The notes: generated by a model from the letters alone, not told the origin. Positions 10,801-22,492 are shown, numbered from the stretch's first letter. The stretch is 64,000 nt of DNA from Canna indica (GCA_034359265.1 CP136897.1:24174001-24238000); one strand, 5' to 3'. Made by a program: numbers and translations.

Positions 10801-11496
10801 GGATGGTTGGTTAATTACATGAGGTTTATATTCATTAAGATATTGGATATGTGCATTTCGTTTGTCATTTATACTCATGGATGGTTACACTTGATGAATG
10901 GTGTATCTTGTTGGATTATTAGTATGACTATTATTTATATGGGTGGATGGTTATGTTTGGTGATATTTATATCTCATGTAAATGATGATTATTGCTGATT
11001 ATTCCTATCATCATTGATGTTCATTATATATCAACTATTTATGTTTTTATGCATGATGATTGATTTGGTGAATTGATGGCTGATCTACTCACTAAGTCCT
11101 AGTTGGACTTATCCCTCATTTTTATTATTGTATGACACCTGAGCTAGATCAGAGAGGTACCATAGTGTAGTAGTGCGGCTGGTGGGAGCAGGGCAGTGGG
11201 TCTCGTGACATATTATGATCGAGGAGGATACCTGAGTCGTTTAGTGTCTCTTTGAGTTGTTGAGTCATGTTGACTCGGGTTGTTGTTTTCGCATTTTATT
11301 TTTATTTTAGGAGTCTTGTTTATTTATTTAAACTCATTTTTAATAACTTGTTCAGTGTGTTCATAATGAGTTTTGGTTTGGTTTGGTTCGTGATGTCATG
11401 TCTATTCTTCTCAAAAAAAAATTTCTCCCACTATTCAGGTTATTGTTGTTGTGTTTGAGTTGGATTACGCTTCGGGGTATGTGGCAAATCCAGGCC

Positions 11497-12770
11497 TGTC
11501 ACGCCCAAACTCAGGGTCACATGATCGGCCAGGGTATACCGTATACGTGCCTATACCCCGCAGCCTAACCCATGCAAATGCCAACACATGAATAAACACA
11601 TAGCGGAAAGAATGTAATGAGTTTTATTTTCAATGAAAAGGAAAACCAAATCAGATTTCATTAGAGACAAGTTTAGCAAACTAGTAAAGTGTGGAAATAA
11701 TAAATCAACGTTCAACAGTTCATTTACGAATGAAATCTGAAATAAAAGACATGAATGTCCCTAAGGGACTACAACTCTAAAATACCAAAATAAATGTGCA
11801 TGACAAACGACCAAAAACTCGACTATGACCCTAACTAGGACTGCTATGAGATCAATGTGGCTCCTCTGCCCTCCAGCCGTGCCAAGTGCTCCAGCCCACC
11901 TCACCGATTATGCTAATTTGTTGGTTCTTAACAGATTATGCTGCCCCTTTGATTTTAATTATATAATTAAAATTTTCATTTACCAAAAATTAGGATTTTG
12001 TTTTAGGATTTTATTTTTAGTTTACTGTTGGATCCAAAATTTGTGTACCCAAGTCGAATCTGACTTCCAAATAGTGTCCTATGGATCCAGACTATATTTT
12101 TTGATCAAAATGATAGGTTACACGACTGTGTTCAGTAAACTATATGCATCACAATCGAGATTACTAAATCAGCCCTGAATTAACAATTTCAGCATGAAAT
12201 TCCAGCAAATTTGAGTTTTCAGAATATCATGGTAATTAATCCGTAATTCACATAAATTAGATCTTTAATCACTATCAAAACGGAATTCTAATATTGAGAC
12301 AAACCTTACAACATACATATTTATTAAACAAGACTAACAAGCATCAATATCACCTTTAAACAGGAATCAAGCTTCATAATAAAGAACCCATATCAAGAAC
12401 ACACATGGCATCAAGATCCAAACCTTAACTTTGTGAAACATGAATACTATCCAAAAATCACAGATTAATTACAAGGCATGCATTAACATATAGGAACCTA
12501 ATTTGGTAAGAAATTCAAGGCATAAATCTCAAAAACACACAAGAGTCATCTCTTAGGTATTTCATCAAACATCTCGAGGGCACCCCCTTCTTCCACCTTG
12601 TCCGAGCACTCCTAGGGTATTCCTAGGGTTGTCGAGCCACAAAGTAGAATCCACGGGTTCCCTCCCACAAGTCGACACAAGATTTCGGCAATCAAAACAC
12701 AAAATCGAAGAGAGACGATCAAGAATTCACAAATACCCAAATCGGCTCAAGAATACAAGTTAACTTGTTA
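11497..12770 (-). mobile_element. LTR-like fragment starting TGTCACGCCC
   Basis: Starts exactly after the truncated R1 copy 1 with TGTCACGCCC, a common Ty3/gypsy LTR start, followed by AGGGTCACATGATCGGCC and TACGTGCCTATACCC. No coding sequence, no second end and no target-site duplication were found. Orientation and exact right limit are uncertain. Confidence 0.4.
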
Positions 12771-14371
12771 ATATAGTAAAATTATAATTATGCTTTGTTA
12801 ATATAATTTCAATTATAATTATAATTATTGTCACTTTAACGTAGGTCATTTATAACTTTCGTTTACTTTATATGTTAAGAAGTATTTATTAATAATAACA
12901 TAGCCAATATTTGAAATATAAGGTAGGGATATTATATTGTTCGATCTTATGAGTTTGTCAACCTCCTACGGGAGGATACTATTAGATCGAGTACGTTTGT
13001 TTCGAAAAAAAAATATATATTAAAAGATGAATTTATATTTTATTTAGTGCATGAATTAAAAAATTAATATTATATATATCTTTGGAAGGGAAAAATATAT
13101 CACATATTATTCCTATATATAAGCCACTTATTTGAGAGGAAAAAAAATTGTTTTGTGATAATAAATTATGCAATATCATTGTCATTAACACGCAAATATA
13201 ATTTAAGTGAAGTGTGTAATATTAATTTTTTAAAATAAAGATAGAAAGTCACTTATACTAAGATTTGAACTATAGATCTTTAGGCAACATATAAAATATT
13301 ACTATTACCTGTGCGTGTAATATCAATTAATGGATAAGATAGAAGCAAAATATTTTTAGAATTTTAAGAGCCAGGTAAAACTTGAAATAAAATTCAAAGA
13401 TCAAACTAAATTCAGCTCTCATACGTACTAAATTCTTTCATTATAATATTAACTAGTCACCAACTTAGTAGGCTATCATCAATTAAGTTTGATGACATTA
13501 ATTAATTTATATCAACATTACAATAATTCCAAAAACTTAGAATGAATCGTACGCATCCCCATTTTAAAACCTAGACAAGTTTTTCTTAATTAAAAAATAA
13601 TTCTTAAATAGTGAAGCAATTAATATTATTTTTGAAATTTTAGTGAAAAAAAGTGTTTGAAAAAGCGGAGAAATTCCAATACGTAACTAGTTAATGTTTG
13701 GCTCAACGATCAGGCTATATAAAATATAAAGCCTATAACTGGCATATGAATTGTGACATTGTCAAAAAGTTAGTGACATGGACTTAATTATGCCATGAAG
13801 TAATATAACGGGGACATGGTCAAAAATTAAGTTAGTTTTGTTTGTTTCGATCAGACGGTAATTAATTAGTTTGTTTGTTGCAGTACATGTACCGATGTAC
13901 ATACGTACGTACGTTGCCAAGTAAATTATATAATTTTTTTTAACCAAAAAATTAAGCAGTTATATTAAAATACGGCGAGAGCCAACAGAAAAAAGTCAGA
14001 CAACAAAATATCGTCAGAGGCCGGATGTGGACCAGAACAAGCCATCTTTACAAACATAATTATAATTCAATCGCAAAGTTAAAATATCAAAAATGATTGA
14101 GCCGATTTGTCAAAATTTCAGAAATCAAAATCATCAGTTAAAATATCAACCGCAATTTAGTTAGTTTGACTCAGGTAATATATTAAGTTTATAAATTAAA
14201 TATAAAGCTGACAGTGTCAAAAAGGTTTGACATTGTGAAAAATTATGCACTAATTTCAAAACTGGCGCGTTTTTAAAAATGCGAACCCTCGATCACTTAA
14301 TTACCCGCGCGGCCCTCCCTAGCTAGCAAGAATTCCTTTGGCGACAGCCGAGTGATCGACCTACGTCGACG
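12771..14371. other. AT-rich region upstream of the MYB gene
   Basis: No coding frame recognised. Contains a small CCTCC-TAC-GGGAGG inverted repeat at about 12970 followed by an A-run (possible SINE or LINE tail, weak). Two related phrases (about 13715-13775 and 14185-14240; TATAAAGC...GTCAAAAAG) suggest a local duplication. The MYB promoter should lie in the last few hundred bases, but no convincing TATA box stands out. Confidence 0.5.
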
Positions 14372-15669
14372 ATGACGACGATGACGATGATGAAGAAGGG
14401 GCGTTGGACGGCGGAGGAAGACGCTGCACTGACGGCGTACGTCAGAGAGCACGGGGAGGGTAACTGGAATGCCGTGGCGAAGGAGATCGGGCTCTCACGC
14501 TGCGGCAAGAGCTGCCGCCTGCGGTGGCTGAATCAACTGCGCCCCGGCCTCAGAAGAAATAGCGGCAGCCTCATCACAGCGGAGGAGGAGAAGGCCATCC
14601 ATCGTCTCCACGCGCTGCATGGAAATAAATGGTCCCTCATCGCCGCTCAGGTACGTAATTTATTTTGTTTTCTTCTTGACATTAATTTTTTGTCTACGTT
14701 ATTATACCTTCAATTCTTCTTGACATTTTTTATGTTATCAGCTGCGTATCAGACAAAAACCTCCTTCATGTGTAAAAGGAATCTCTTCATCCATGATAAT
14801 TTATTTTCTTTTCTTTTCTTCTTCTTGACATTTTAATTTGTTGTCTACGTTTTCTTGACAGTTTTCTTTTCTTCAATTCTTCTTGACATTTTTAATGTTA
14901 TAAGATGCTTTCGTTCGATTCGATCGCATCAGACAAAAACCTTCTACGTTTTTTTTTCTTTTTTTTTTCCGATTATATAATTTCATCCATTGCATGCATG
15001 CTGTTTAATTAAATCCCGTTGTTTAATATTAAATATTTAGCTTAACATTAAATCTTCCGTTGTTTGCAGCTTCCGGGAAGAACTGATAACGAAATAAAAA
15101 ACTTTTGGCATTGCCGAATCAAGCGCCGGCGGCAGCCCGTCGTCGACCCACCACTCCCCCTCCAGCCGCAAGAGGAGCGAGCTGCTCCAACGTCGACGCC
15201 GGCGCCATTTCCTCCGATTCCTACCCTAAATCTTCCTATCAACTATTGTCCGCCAGTACTTCCTCATTGGCGGCAGCAGCAGCAGCAGCGCACCATTCCG
15301 TCGCTGAGGCTTCCACAGCTTTTGGAGCATGCTCCAGTGCCTATGCTGGAGCCCCCTTCGATCCAAAGCATGGAACATTTATCCATGATCTTGTCCGAGG
15401 AGGTGGAACCGCTCTTGTCCGAGGAGGTGGACAAGAGACGCGTGGAGCAACTCATGGAGCAACTCCTGGACGACCAGGTGAAGGATCTTCTACAAGATCC
15501 TACAGTCACTTCTGGCCCTATGGCAAAGCTACCGCCTTCCACCCATCAACTTAGCAGCAGCTGCAGCGGCATGGATCAGCAGCTTCTGGACATGGACCTG
15601 GACGACGAGTTGGAAGCTCTTCTACGACCCGACGTCGACGTCTTGGAATGCGGCGGCATATATATATAG
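14372..15669 (+). CDS. GAMYB-like: R2R3-MYB transcription factor, GAMYB-like
   Basis: Two exons, 14372-14650 and 15070-15669 (GTACGT donor, TTTGCAG acceptor), give 292 residues and a TAG stop. R2 has tryptophans W12, W32 and W52 with [12 protein letters not shown]3 has W87 and W106 with [20 protein letters not shown]. The intron falls before LPGRT, a usual R3 position. The R2 wording HGEGNWNAV and a downstream LEPPSIQ peptide overlapping a miR159-like site (15347-15367) place it with GAMYB/subgroup 18 factors, nuclear activators in gibberellin signalling and anther or aleurone development. It is shorter than typical GAMYBs (about 500 residues), with a C-terminal half rich in Pro, Gln and Leu/Glu. 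The start is the first of several in-frame ATGs just before the MYB domain. Broken relatives lie at 26941, 29795, 30357 and 37540; this is the only complete copy here. Confidence 0.9.
14663..14945. repeat. Internal duplication in the MYB intron
   Basis: The phrases TTCTTCTTGACATTTTT, TTGTCTACGTT and CATCAGACAAAAACCT-type occur twice, at about 14663-14756 and 14816-14945, so about half of the 419-bp intron is an imperfect tandem duplication. Confidence 0.7.
15347..15367 (+). promoter_or_regulatory. Predicted miR159 target site in MYB exon 2
   Basis: The 21-nt stretch TGGAGC...ATCCAAA pairs with plant miR159 as I know its sequence. I count one mismatch (miRNA position 15) and two G:U pairs (positions 8 and 20), with perfect pairing at positions 1-7 and across the cleavage positions 10-11. 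The encoded LEPPSIQ matches the peptide position of miR159 sites in GAMYB-like genes. Post-transcriptional repression is therefore inferred. Confidence 0.85.
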
Positions 15670-17107
15670 CTTATCAATATATATATATATATCATTCATG
15701 CACGTACATTGGATTTTGTCAGCTATATACTTATCAATAGAATTAACATGCAGTTCCTTTGCTGTCTCGATCACTAGAGATAAAATTATAAGGAAAATAC
15801 GTACCATCACTTTTTAGAGTTTACAAAATTATATTAGCCTGCAGTATACATATGTATAGACTTCACTCCACGTGGCCGTGGGGCCGGTGAAAAAGAATCA
15901 ACAAATCGGAAAACGTACTATAAATTTTTGGAAAGCAATAATTAAAAACCTTGCTGAAATAGCTATTAACTTAATTGGCATAATAAAAGCTTAAGTAATA
16001 CCCAAAATCTTAATAATAATATCTTATTCTCGAGCGGAGGATCGTGGGCCCTAGTTAGCGCGGATTGGCACGCGAGAACCTTCGGGATTAGACCCGAGTA
16101 AGCATTTAATGTAGGAAAATTAAAAGAAATTTTATTTATCTTATCTCTGAGATTTAGCATGCTCGGATGATAGAGGGTCTCGAGACGAATTTAGCGGTCC
16201 AATCGGATCTCGAATCAGAGTTAGAACAGTTGAGTTATGGGTTGTTTAAGTCGGATAGCTTAGGTATGGGTATTTTGATCATTTGGACCCAATCAGTATC
16301 TATAAATTAGACATTGGGGTGTGCGGCTAGGGGTTTTAGTCGCACGCCAACCGAGGCAAAGGAGAGAGGAGAGAGAGGGCATCGTCGAGGAGAAGGAACC
16401 ATTGGAGCCGAATTTTCGCGAGTTCGTCGATGTCGATCGGGGGAAGATCCTGCACATCTTTACCTTCCGTTTTCTCTCCGTCCGGTGAGTAGATTTAGAC
16501 ATTCTTTTCTCCAATTCTTGAATCATGTCACTGTTCTCATGTCTCGGAGTTTTTCGTCGATTTTTGACGTGTTTTCTCCTATCGAATCGGTCGTTTCTTA
16601 ATGGGTAAATACCTGAATATATCCTGAACTTTGGACATTGTCTCATTTGTTACCAAATTCGAAATAATACCAAATTACATCATGAACTTTGACATTGATC
16701 TCAATTATATCCTTTCGTTATCTCTCCGTCGTTATCCCCGTTAACTACATGACGTGGCATGCCCATGTGGAATAAAATAATATTTTTTACACATCATTAA
16801 AAATAAATTAAAAAAAAACTTTTCCCTCGTTCCACGTCAGCTTCACCACTCGTCATCTTCACCATTCACCCAATGCCCTAAAAAATAGTCGCCTTCGCAC
16901 GCCATCTTCACCCGATGCCCTAAAATCCACTCGCCATCTTCGCCCTAAATCCCCAAACCCCGACACTCGTTGATCCCCACTCGTAGAGACGACCAGAGAC
17001 GCTCACGAGTGCCCTAACTTTTGAACGAGTTTTCTACATGTGCTTTGTCGACGAGGAGGAGTTGTCTTCTTCATAGCTATCACCACCCAATAAGGTTAGT
17101 CAGTGTG

Positions 17108-17320
17108 TAGCTTAGTAGTAGCTCACTGTAGCTCACTGTCTTCTTCGCCCTAAATCACTATGTAGACAGTCATTGAAGAATCTCCCCTATCTGATTTCAC
17201 TTATTCATCTTGTAGCTTAGTAGTAGCTCACTGTAGCTCACTGTCTTCTTCGCCCTAAATCACTATGTAGACAGTCATTGAAGAATCTCCCCTATCTGAT
17301 TTCACTTATTCATCTTGTAG
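17108..17320. repeat. 105-bp tandem repeat inside the MULE
   Basis: Two full copies plus the start of a third; TAGCTTAGTAG begins at 17108, 17213 and 17318. The copies appear essentially identical, so the duplication is recent relative to the element. Confidence 0.9.
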
Positions 17321-17439
17321 CTTAGTAGCTCACCTTACCACTCCCTTAGCTTACTATTTCACTCATGCACTTAGCTATGACATCAAGATCAAATATAGAA
17401 GCATAGGAAACATTAGCTTCCTCAATTGTTGATAGACCA

Positions 17440-17913
17440 ATGTGTGATCATTCAATTGAAGCTCGGCTGTTAACTTCAAGAATAGTAAAAAACCATGGGA
17501 GACGTTTTTGGAGGTGTGCCCACTGGCAGGTAAATTAGTTTAATGAATTTCAACCTAAAAATGTATTTTATTTGGTTGTTTGTGTTAATATGATTTTCTT
17601 TGAAAAACAATGCTTTGTAGGATCGTCAACGCGATTGTGGTTTTTTTGTGTGGCTTGACCCTATATCTTCTAATCGAGATAGTGAAGATATAAGATTCCC
17701 AAGAAGCGAGAAGAAATATCTTGCAGAGAAAATCAACCTGGTGGAAGAGAAAATACAATTTTGCTAGACAATTTAGCCATCCTGAAAGAGAAAGTGAAAA
17801 GATTAGAGGAGGAAAAAAAGATGTTAGAGCATCAATGTGAAGTTTTCAAGATGGCAAGTAGGAGAATGCATATGTATTTTTGTGTGGTGATATGTGCTTG
17901 GATGGAGAATTAA
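17440..17913 (+). pseudogene. GRF-type zinc-finger protein carried by the MULE
   Basis: Two exons, 17440-17529 and 17621-17913, with a GTAAAT donor and TTTGTAG acceptor. Exon 1 from an ATG reads CDHSIEARLLTSR then NHGRRFWRCAHWQ; exon 2 begins DRQRDCGFFVWLDP. Together these give the Cys/His spacing of a GRF-type zinc finger (C..H, then C, then C before GFFVW). A Lys/Glu-rich coiled coil (KEKVKRLEEEKKMLEHQCE) and a short hydrophobic segment near the end (MYFCVVICAW) follow. The coiled-coil part is one base out of frame with the finger (stop TGC-TAG at about 17765), so the copy is broken. It lies just inside the left TIR, convergent with the transposase, the layout of mudrA/mudrB in maize MuDR. 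Confidence 0.75.
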
Positions 17914-18109
17914 TTTATGTGACGGTGCTGAATACTTAAGGTTATGTAGTTGTAATGAAACATCTGTATTTGATAACTTCTTTTTGGTGTTGAATACTTT
18001 ATGTTATCAGTAATGAAACAACCTGGTGTAATGAAGCATCTCTTTTAATTTGGTGTAATGTATTTGATATCAATATCTGTATTTTGGTGTAAATAACCTG
18101 GTGAATACT

Positions 18110-18425
18110 TTATGATAACTGATATCAGTTGCTGATATCAGTAACAGCTGATATCTGATATCAGCATCGGCTATCAGCTGATAACTGATATCATCATCAG
18201 CTATCAGTGAACACAGTGATATTAAATGACAGTGGATAGCATGTTGATAGTGAAAATAACTGATAGCATTTTGACATAACACAGTGAAACTGAAACTGAA
18301 TATATTTTGACATAATTGATATCAATTGCTGATAACTGATATCAGTATCAACTATCAGCTGATATCAGATACCTGACAGTATCAGCTGATATCAGCTATC
18401 AGGTTAAATGGATAACTGAAACTGA
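18110..18425. repeat. GATATC/CAGCTGATATCAG palindrome-rich stretch in MULE
   Basis: Dense degenerate repeats of CTGATATCAG, GCTGATATCAG and TATCAGCTGATA, each self-complementary, spread over about 300 bp in the noncoding centre between the two convergent MULE genes. Confidence 0.8.
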
Positions 18426-19322
18426 ACTAAACTGATATTAAATGAAAGTATCAGCATAACTGAAACTGAACTGAAACTTATTGAAACTCACTGAAAACAT
18501 AATTTCATCAATTGACAATGAAACAAAATCTATATTTCAAAATATCATAGTATCATAATATCAACATAACTTAGGCCATTCAAAATCAAAGTTTACTGTG
18601 TCAATCACAGTGACGCAGTATCAAAATGATAGTATCAAATTACAATGTCTAACAACAGTTCAATCATCTCTTGTTTCTGTCTTATTTTGTCCACCAATAG
18701 GAGAAGTCTGAGATGCTTGGAACTATTCTCTTGCTTCTCTTGCTTCTCTTGCTTCTCTTGCTATTTGTAAGCGTCGAACTCTCATATCACGTTCTCGAAT
18801 AATTGAGCCACTCCATTCTCCTCGGCTTGAACAAATTGACATTCCACTACCGGACATCTACAAAATAAATAAGCATGAATTAGCTCTCTAAATTGAAATA
18901 ACTTATAATATGAAAAAGTTAGTAAACTAATTTGTAATACTCTATAGTAAGTGTTCCATGTTTTCTCTCCAACAAACACCCCAAATCCTTGTGAAGTCAT
19001 AGTTGTTTCTCTGCATATTGCCTAAAACACATCAATTATATTAGAATGTTAATGCTGATAACAAAATCATAACTCAAGTCCACTTACTTCTACTCTACTG
19101 CTACTTGGGTCTTCTCTTGCAGAGTTGGATGCTCTCCCTCTTGATCTTCCTCTGCTTGATGTAGAGGCTCTGCCTCTACCTCTGCTTGATGCGGATTCTC
19201 TGCCTCTACATCTGCTTGATGTGGAGGCTCTGCATCTACCTCTGCTTGTGCCCTAAAATACTAGGTTACTGTTAGGTTACTGCATAATAACATAATAATG
19301 AAACTTAATAATGGAACTTAAC

Positions 19323-21484
19323 TTACCTCCTCCTCCACTGGTGCAGTTGATGAAACTCCCCTAAGTGGATATTTTCGCCTGTTATGACCTTGAAACATAA
19401 TTGACATGTAATGGATGTTCCATGTCTCGAGTACCTTGATGCTTGGATATCATCCTCATTCATTTCTCTTCTCCTCACCTTCTTTGGTCTCCCTGGCATC
19501 TTTTTGACATGTGGTGGCAAACAATGGGGGCCATCCACATTGGACCAAGTATCCTTTCCAGTCAATGGTTCAATAAAATTTGCATAAGTCTTTAAGTAAG
19601 CATCTCTCTTAAAGTAGTCACTTACATACTTATCAGGGTCATCCTTCATCCAAGCAATGCAAGAAACTGCATGGTTACATGGTATACCGGTTAGATCCCA
19701 CCGCCGACACGAACAACTACAACTGCCAATGTTTACAACATGAATCTTACTCATATGTTGAACTTTAAATTTCAAGTTCCCACTTGGTGTAACAATACAA
19801 AACCTGCTTTCCTCTTTGTTAATCTCCAATTTTTTTCTTATATTCGCACAGATATCATCAGTCTACTTCATAATCATCACTCTCTTCATATACATCCTTT
19901 GCATTAGCGAACGTCGTATCTCCTCAAGCATATCAACAATTGGTTTGCTTCTTGCATTTAATATGTAATCATTCAATGTCTCTGATATATTATTAGTCAC
20001 ATTATCTGACTTGCAATTTGTACTAATGTATGCTTGACAGAATTTTTTCAGCCCAATAGAGATGAAAGCTTGGTAGGCCTAAGGTGAATCTGCTGTCATC
20101 TCTTCTAACACTCTATTTAGCTCAGATTCTTCCATAGATCTCATTGCCTTCCAGAACAATGATTTGTAGTAGTGGCCATTGAACTTCTTCTTCCAATTTG
20201 CGTATAGATGTCTTCAGGGCTGTCCATTCGGTTCGAACCGAACCGAACCGAACCGAATTTGGCCAAACCGAAATTTTTTCTTTACCCAAACCCGAACCCG
20301 AACCCGAACCGAACATTTTCTAACCCGATTTAACCCGAACCGAAATAATTCGGTTCGGTTCGGTTTTCAACCCGAAAACCGAATTTTTAATTAATTTGAT
20401 TAAAAATTAAAAATTAAAAATAATTATTTAATACTTATTTACTTAATTCAGTTAAAAATTAAAAAAAATATTTTTTTAATTAATTCGGTTTTCGGTTCGG
20501 GTCGGTTCCCGAATTCCAGGAACCGAATCCGAACCGAAATACAAATTTCGGTTCGGTTCGGGTCAAAGAACCGAACCTACAATGGTTGAAACCGAACCGA
20601 ACCAAAAATTTCGGTTCGGTTTTTCGGTTCGGTTCGGGTTGAACCGAACAGTGGACAGCCCTGGATGTCTTGCACAATTTCTGTGCTCGGCAAATGGTAC
20701 TCGTTCTAACAAGGCATGTTCAAGTCCTTGCAATAAACAAATGTAACATGAACCCCAAGAATGAGTATTTCAAAAATGCTTATTTAACTGAAAAATTGAT
20801 TACCTTTTGTTGGTTGCTGACAATTGTCATACCATATCCTTCGGTAATTTGGAGGTCATCAAAAAAACAATCCCAAGAACCACTTCCAAGCATCGTAATT
20901 TTTACCTTCAACCACTGCCCAAGCTATAGGAAACATTTGGTTGTTTCCATCTACACCAATGGTTGATAGCAACTGTCCACTTAGAAAGGTTTTCAAGAAA
21001 CATCCATCAAACTCGATAATTGGACGACAACCTTGGAGAAAACCTCAAATTCACTTGACATTAATTCATCATCAGCTTCTCCAATAGGTAAATTTGCATC
21101 ATATGATGAAGTAGTATTGTCATCATCACTTTGCCCAACTGGTTCTATTGCAGGTTGTCCTCCTTCAAGTGATGTGACTTGTTCAAGTGGTTCCATTGCA
21201 GTTTGTTTACCTTGAAGTGATGTGGGTTGTAGTACCTCTGAAAATTGCAATGACTTTCCTTGTTAGAAAACTTGATGAACATCAGGAGTATCACTTGAAC
21301 TACTACTACCAGAATTGCTATCTGTCATGGCCTTTCCCTTTTGCTTTGTCTTTTGCATTTGCACAAACTGATATTTTTCCATATCATCTGAGCTACTACT
21401 GTCTGAATTGCTATTTGTCTTTCCCATATCAACATATTCTGGTTTTTTAACAAGGGTGACTGCCTTTGCCTTTCTTTTTCCCAT
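19323..21484 (-). pseudogene. MuDR-like MULE transposase, decayed
   Basis: Minus strand, 5' to 3'. An acidic Ser/Asp-rich N-terminal region (21484-20993) has one in-frame stop near 21262. The MULE catalytic domain follows (FDGCFLKTFLSGQLLS, then VDGNNQMFPIAWAVVEGKN, about 21010-20880). Next is the AEHRNCARHL/YANWKKKFNGHYYKSLF region (20710-20665 and 20214-20150), split by a MITE. Then comes SDNVTNNISETLNDYILNAR (about 20010-19950) and a SWIM zinc finger CSCRRWDLTGIPCNHAVSC (about 19720-19650). In-frame stops and frame changes make it nonfunctional. Domain order is canonical for mudrA-type transposases. The region between the acidic part and the catalytic domain looks short, suggesting an internal deletion of the N-terminal MuDR domain. 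Confidence 0.85.
20215..20663. mobile_element. hAT-type MITE inserted in the MULE transposase
   Basis: 449 bp with imperfect terminal repeats CAGGGCTGTCCA / TGGACAGCCCTG and an exact 8-bp target duplication GATGTCTT (20207-20214, 20664-20671). The interior is built from ACCGAACC/GGTTCGGT repeats around an AT-rich core, with no coding. The insertion splits the transposase between CARHL and YANWKKKF. Confidence 0.92.
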
Positions 21485-22492
21485 ATCTGAGCTACTACTA
21501 TCTAAAGTAATATGAACCTAAACAAAATGCAGAAACATGAAACATGAAGTAATATGTGAAGATATATGAAACAACATGCAACTATCTGAAACATGAAACA
21601 TGAAGTAATATCTGAAACATAAAACATTCAGGTTTCAGACCAATGAAACATGAAACAAAATGCAACAGAAGAGGACCAAAAGTGAAAAAGGAAACAATAG
21701 CATTTAATATGTAAAGCCCTAATTACAGATTCAACAAACCATTCAAAATCCTAACTTTGATATCAAACCCCTAAAACACTGAATCCAACAAGGAATGAAG
21801 CAAAATATTAAGAAATTACTGGTTTGGAAGTAGAGGAAGTATCTCATTTCGGAGGAAGAACTGTCTTGCGACGACGAGTAGAATGCTGCAACGACTTGTT
21901 GTCGTGCACCACAATTCTGGAATGAACAGTCGTCGGAGACGTGGGCAATGTCTAGAACGATCACTCATCGGACAACTTCGTCGGAGACGTCGGGGAAAAC
22001 ATCAAATCATCTCGCCAGTTGAAGTCGCCCTCGACGCGGCTTCACTGTGGGGCAGCAGTCAAGTAAGAGTGGGGTAGCAGTCGGGTTTTTTTATTTTTTA
22101 AGTGGGGCAACATGGTGACGTGGAATTTTTAAAAAAAAAATATTTTTTAATTTATTTTTAATGATGTGTAAAAAAAATATTATTTTGTTCCAATCATGTA
22201 GTTAACGGAAATAACGACGGAGAGATAACGGGAGGATATAATTGAGATCAATGTCAAAGTTCAGGATGTAATTTTGTATTATTTTGAATTTGGTCACAAA
22301 TGAGACAATGTCCAAAGTTCAGGATGTATTCAGGTATTTATCATTTCTTAATTGAACTATATATGTTGTTTATCCCTTTTGGAATAAAATTTTCTTTTTT
22401 TTCTTTTTCCCCTTTCTGTGCAGCCTGCCGATCGGCGAGGCGCCGCGGAGGTAGTCGGCGGTGGCTAGGGAAGGCGCGGCGACGGTAGGATG

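Larger units (their letters stand above)
7359..11496 (+). mobile_element. Repeat family R1, copy 1 (probable large solo-LTR-like repeat)
   Basis: Homologous to the non-inserted parts of 15962-29218. The order is a shared left part starting GCTATTAACTTAATTGGCATA, a GTAATACCC motif, a TATA-like TATAAATTA at about 7691, a leader with a GTGAGTGG donor-like site at about 7872, a run of degenerate tandem repeats (about 8200-8640), and a right part (about 10300-11490) with repeated GGGAAGCTCGTCAGC units. No gag or pol coding is present. Copy 2 ends GGGGTGTGACA, typical of Ty3/gypsy LTR ends, which suggests a multi-kilobase LTR; copy 1 lacks that last part. Inside lies an extra partial duplication (about 8911-9180 repeats 7836-8062) and foreign sequence at 9184-10260. 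The LTR assignment is inference. Confidence 0.55.
16603..22343 (-). mobile_element. MULE (Mutator-like) element with long TIRs
   Basis: Terminal inverted repeats of roughly 230 bp: left from 16603 (TAAATACCTGAATATATCC...), right ending at 22343 (its complement, GATAAATACCTGAATACATCC). The 9-bp target duplication TTTCTTAAT is at 16594-16602 and 22344-22352. The MuDR-type transposase reads on the minus strand from the right TIR toward the centre. A GRF zinc-finger gene reads on the plus strand from the left TIR toward the centre. The element sits inside R1 copy 2 and is itself interrupted by a hAT MITE at 20215. Both genes are damaged. Confidence 0.92.

Noticed and set aside
12950..13020. Hairpin CCTCCTACGGGAGG followed by poly(A), possible SINE or LINE 3' end
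   Set aside because: No tRNA-like A/B boxes, no body and no target duplication could be identified.
15105..15554. Alternative-frame protein across MYB exon 2 and antisense frames
   Set aside because: Only the frame continuing [10 protein letters not shown] joins exon 1 correctly and ends at the stop at 15667-15669.
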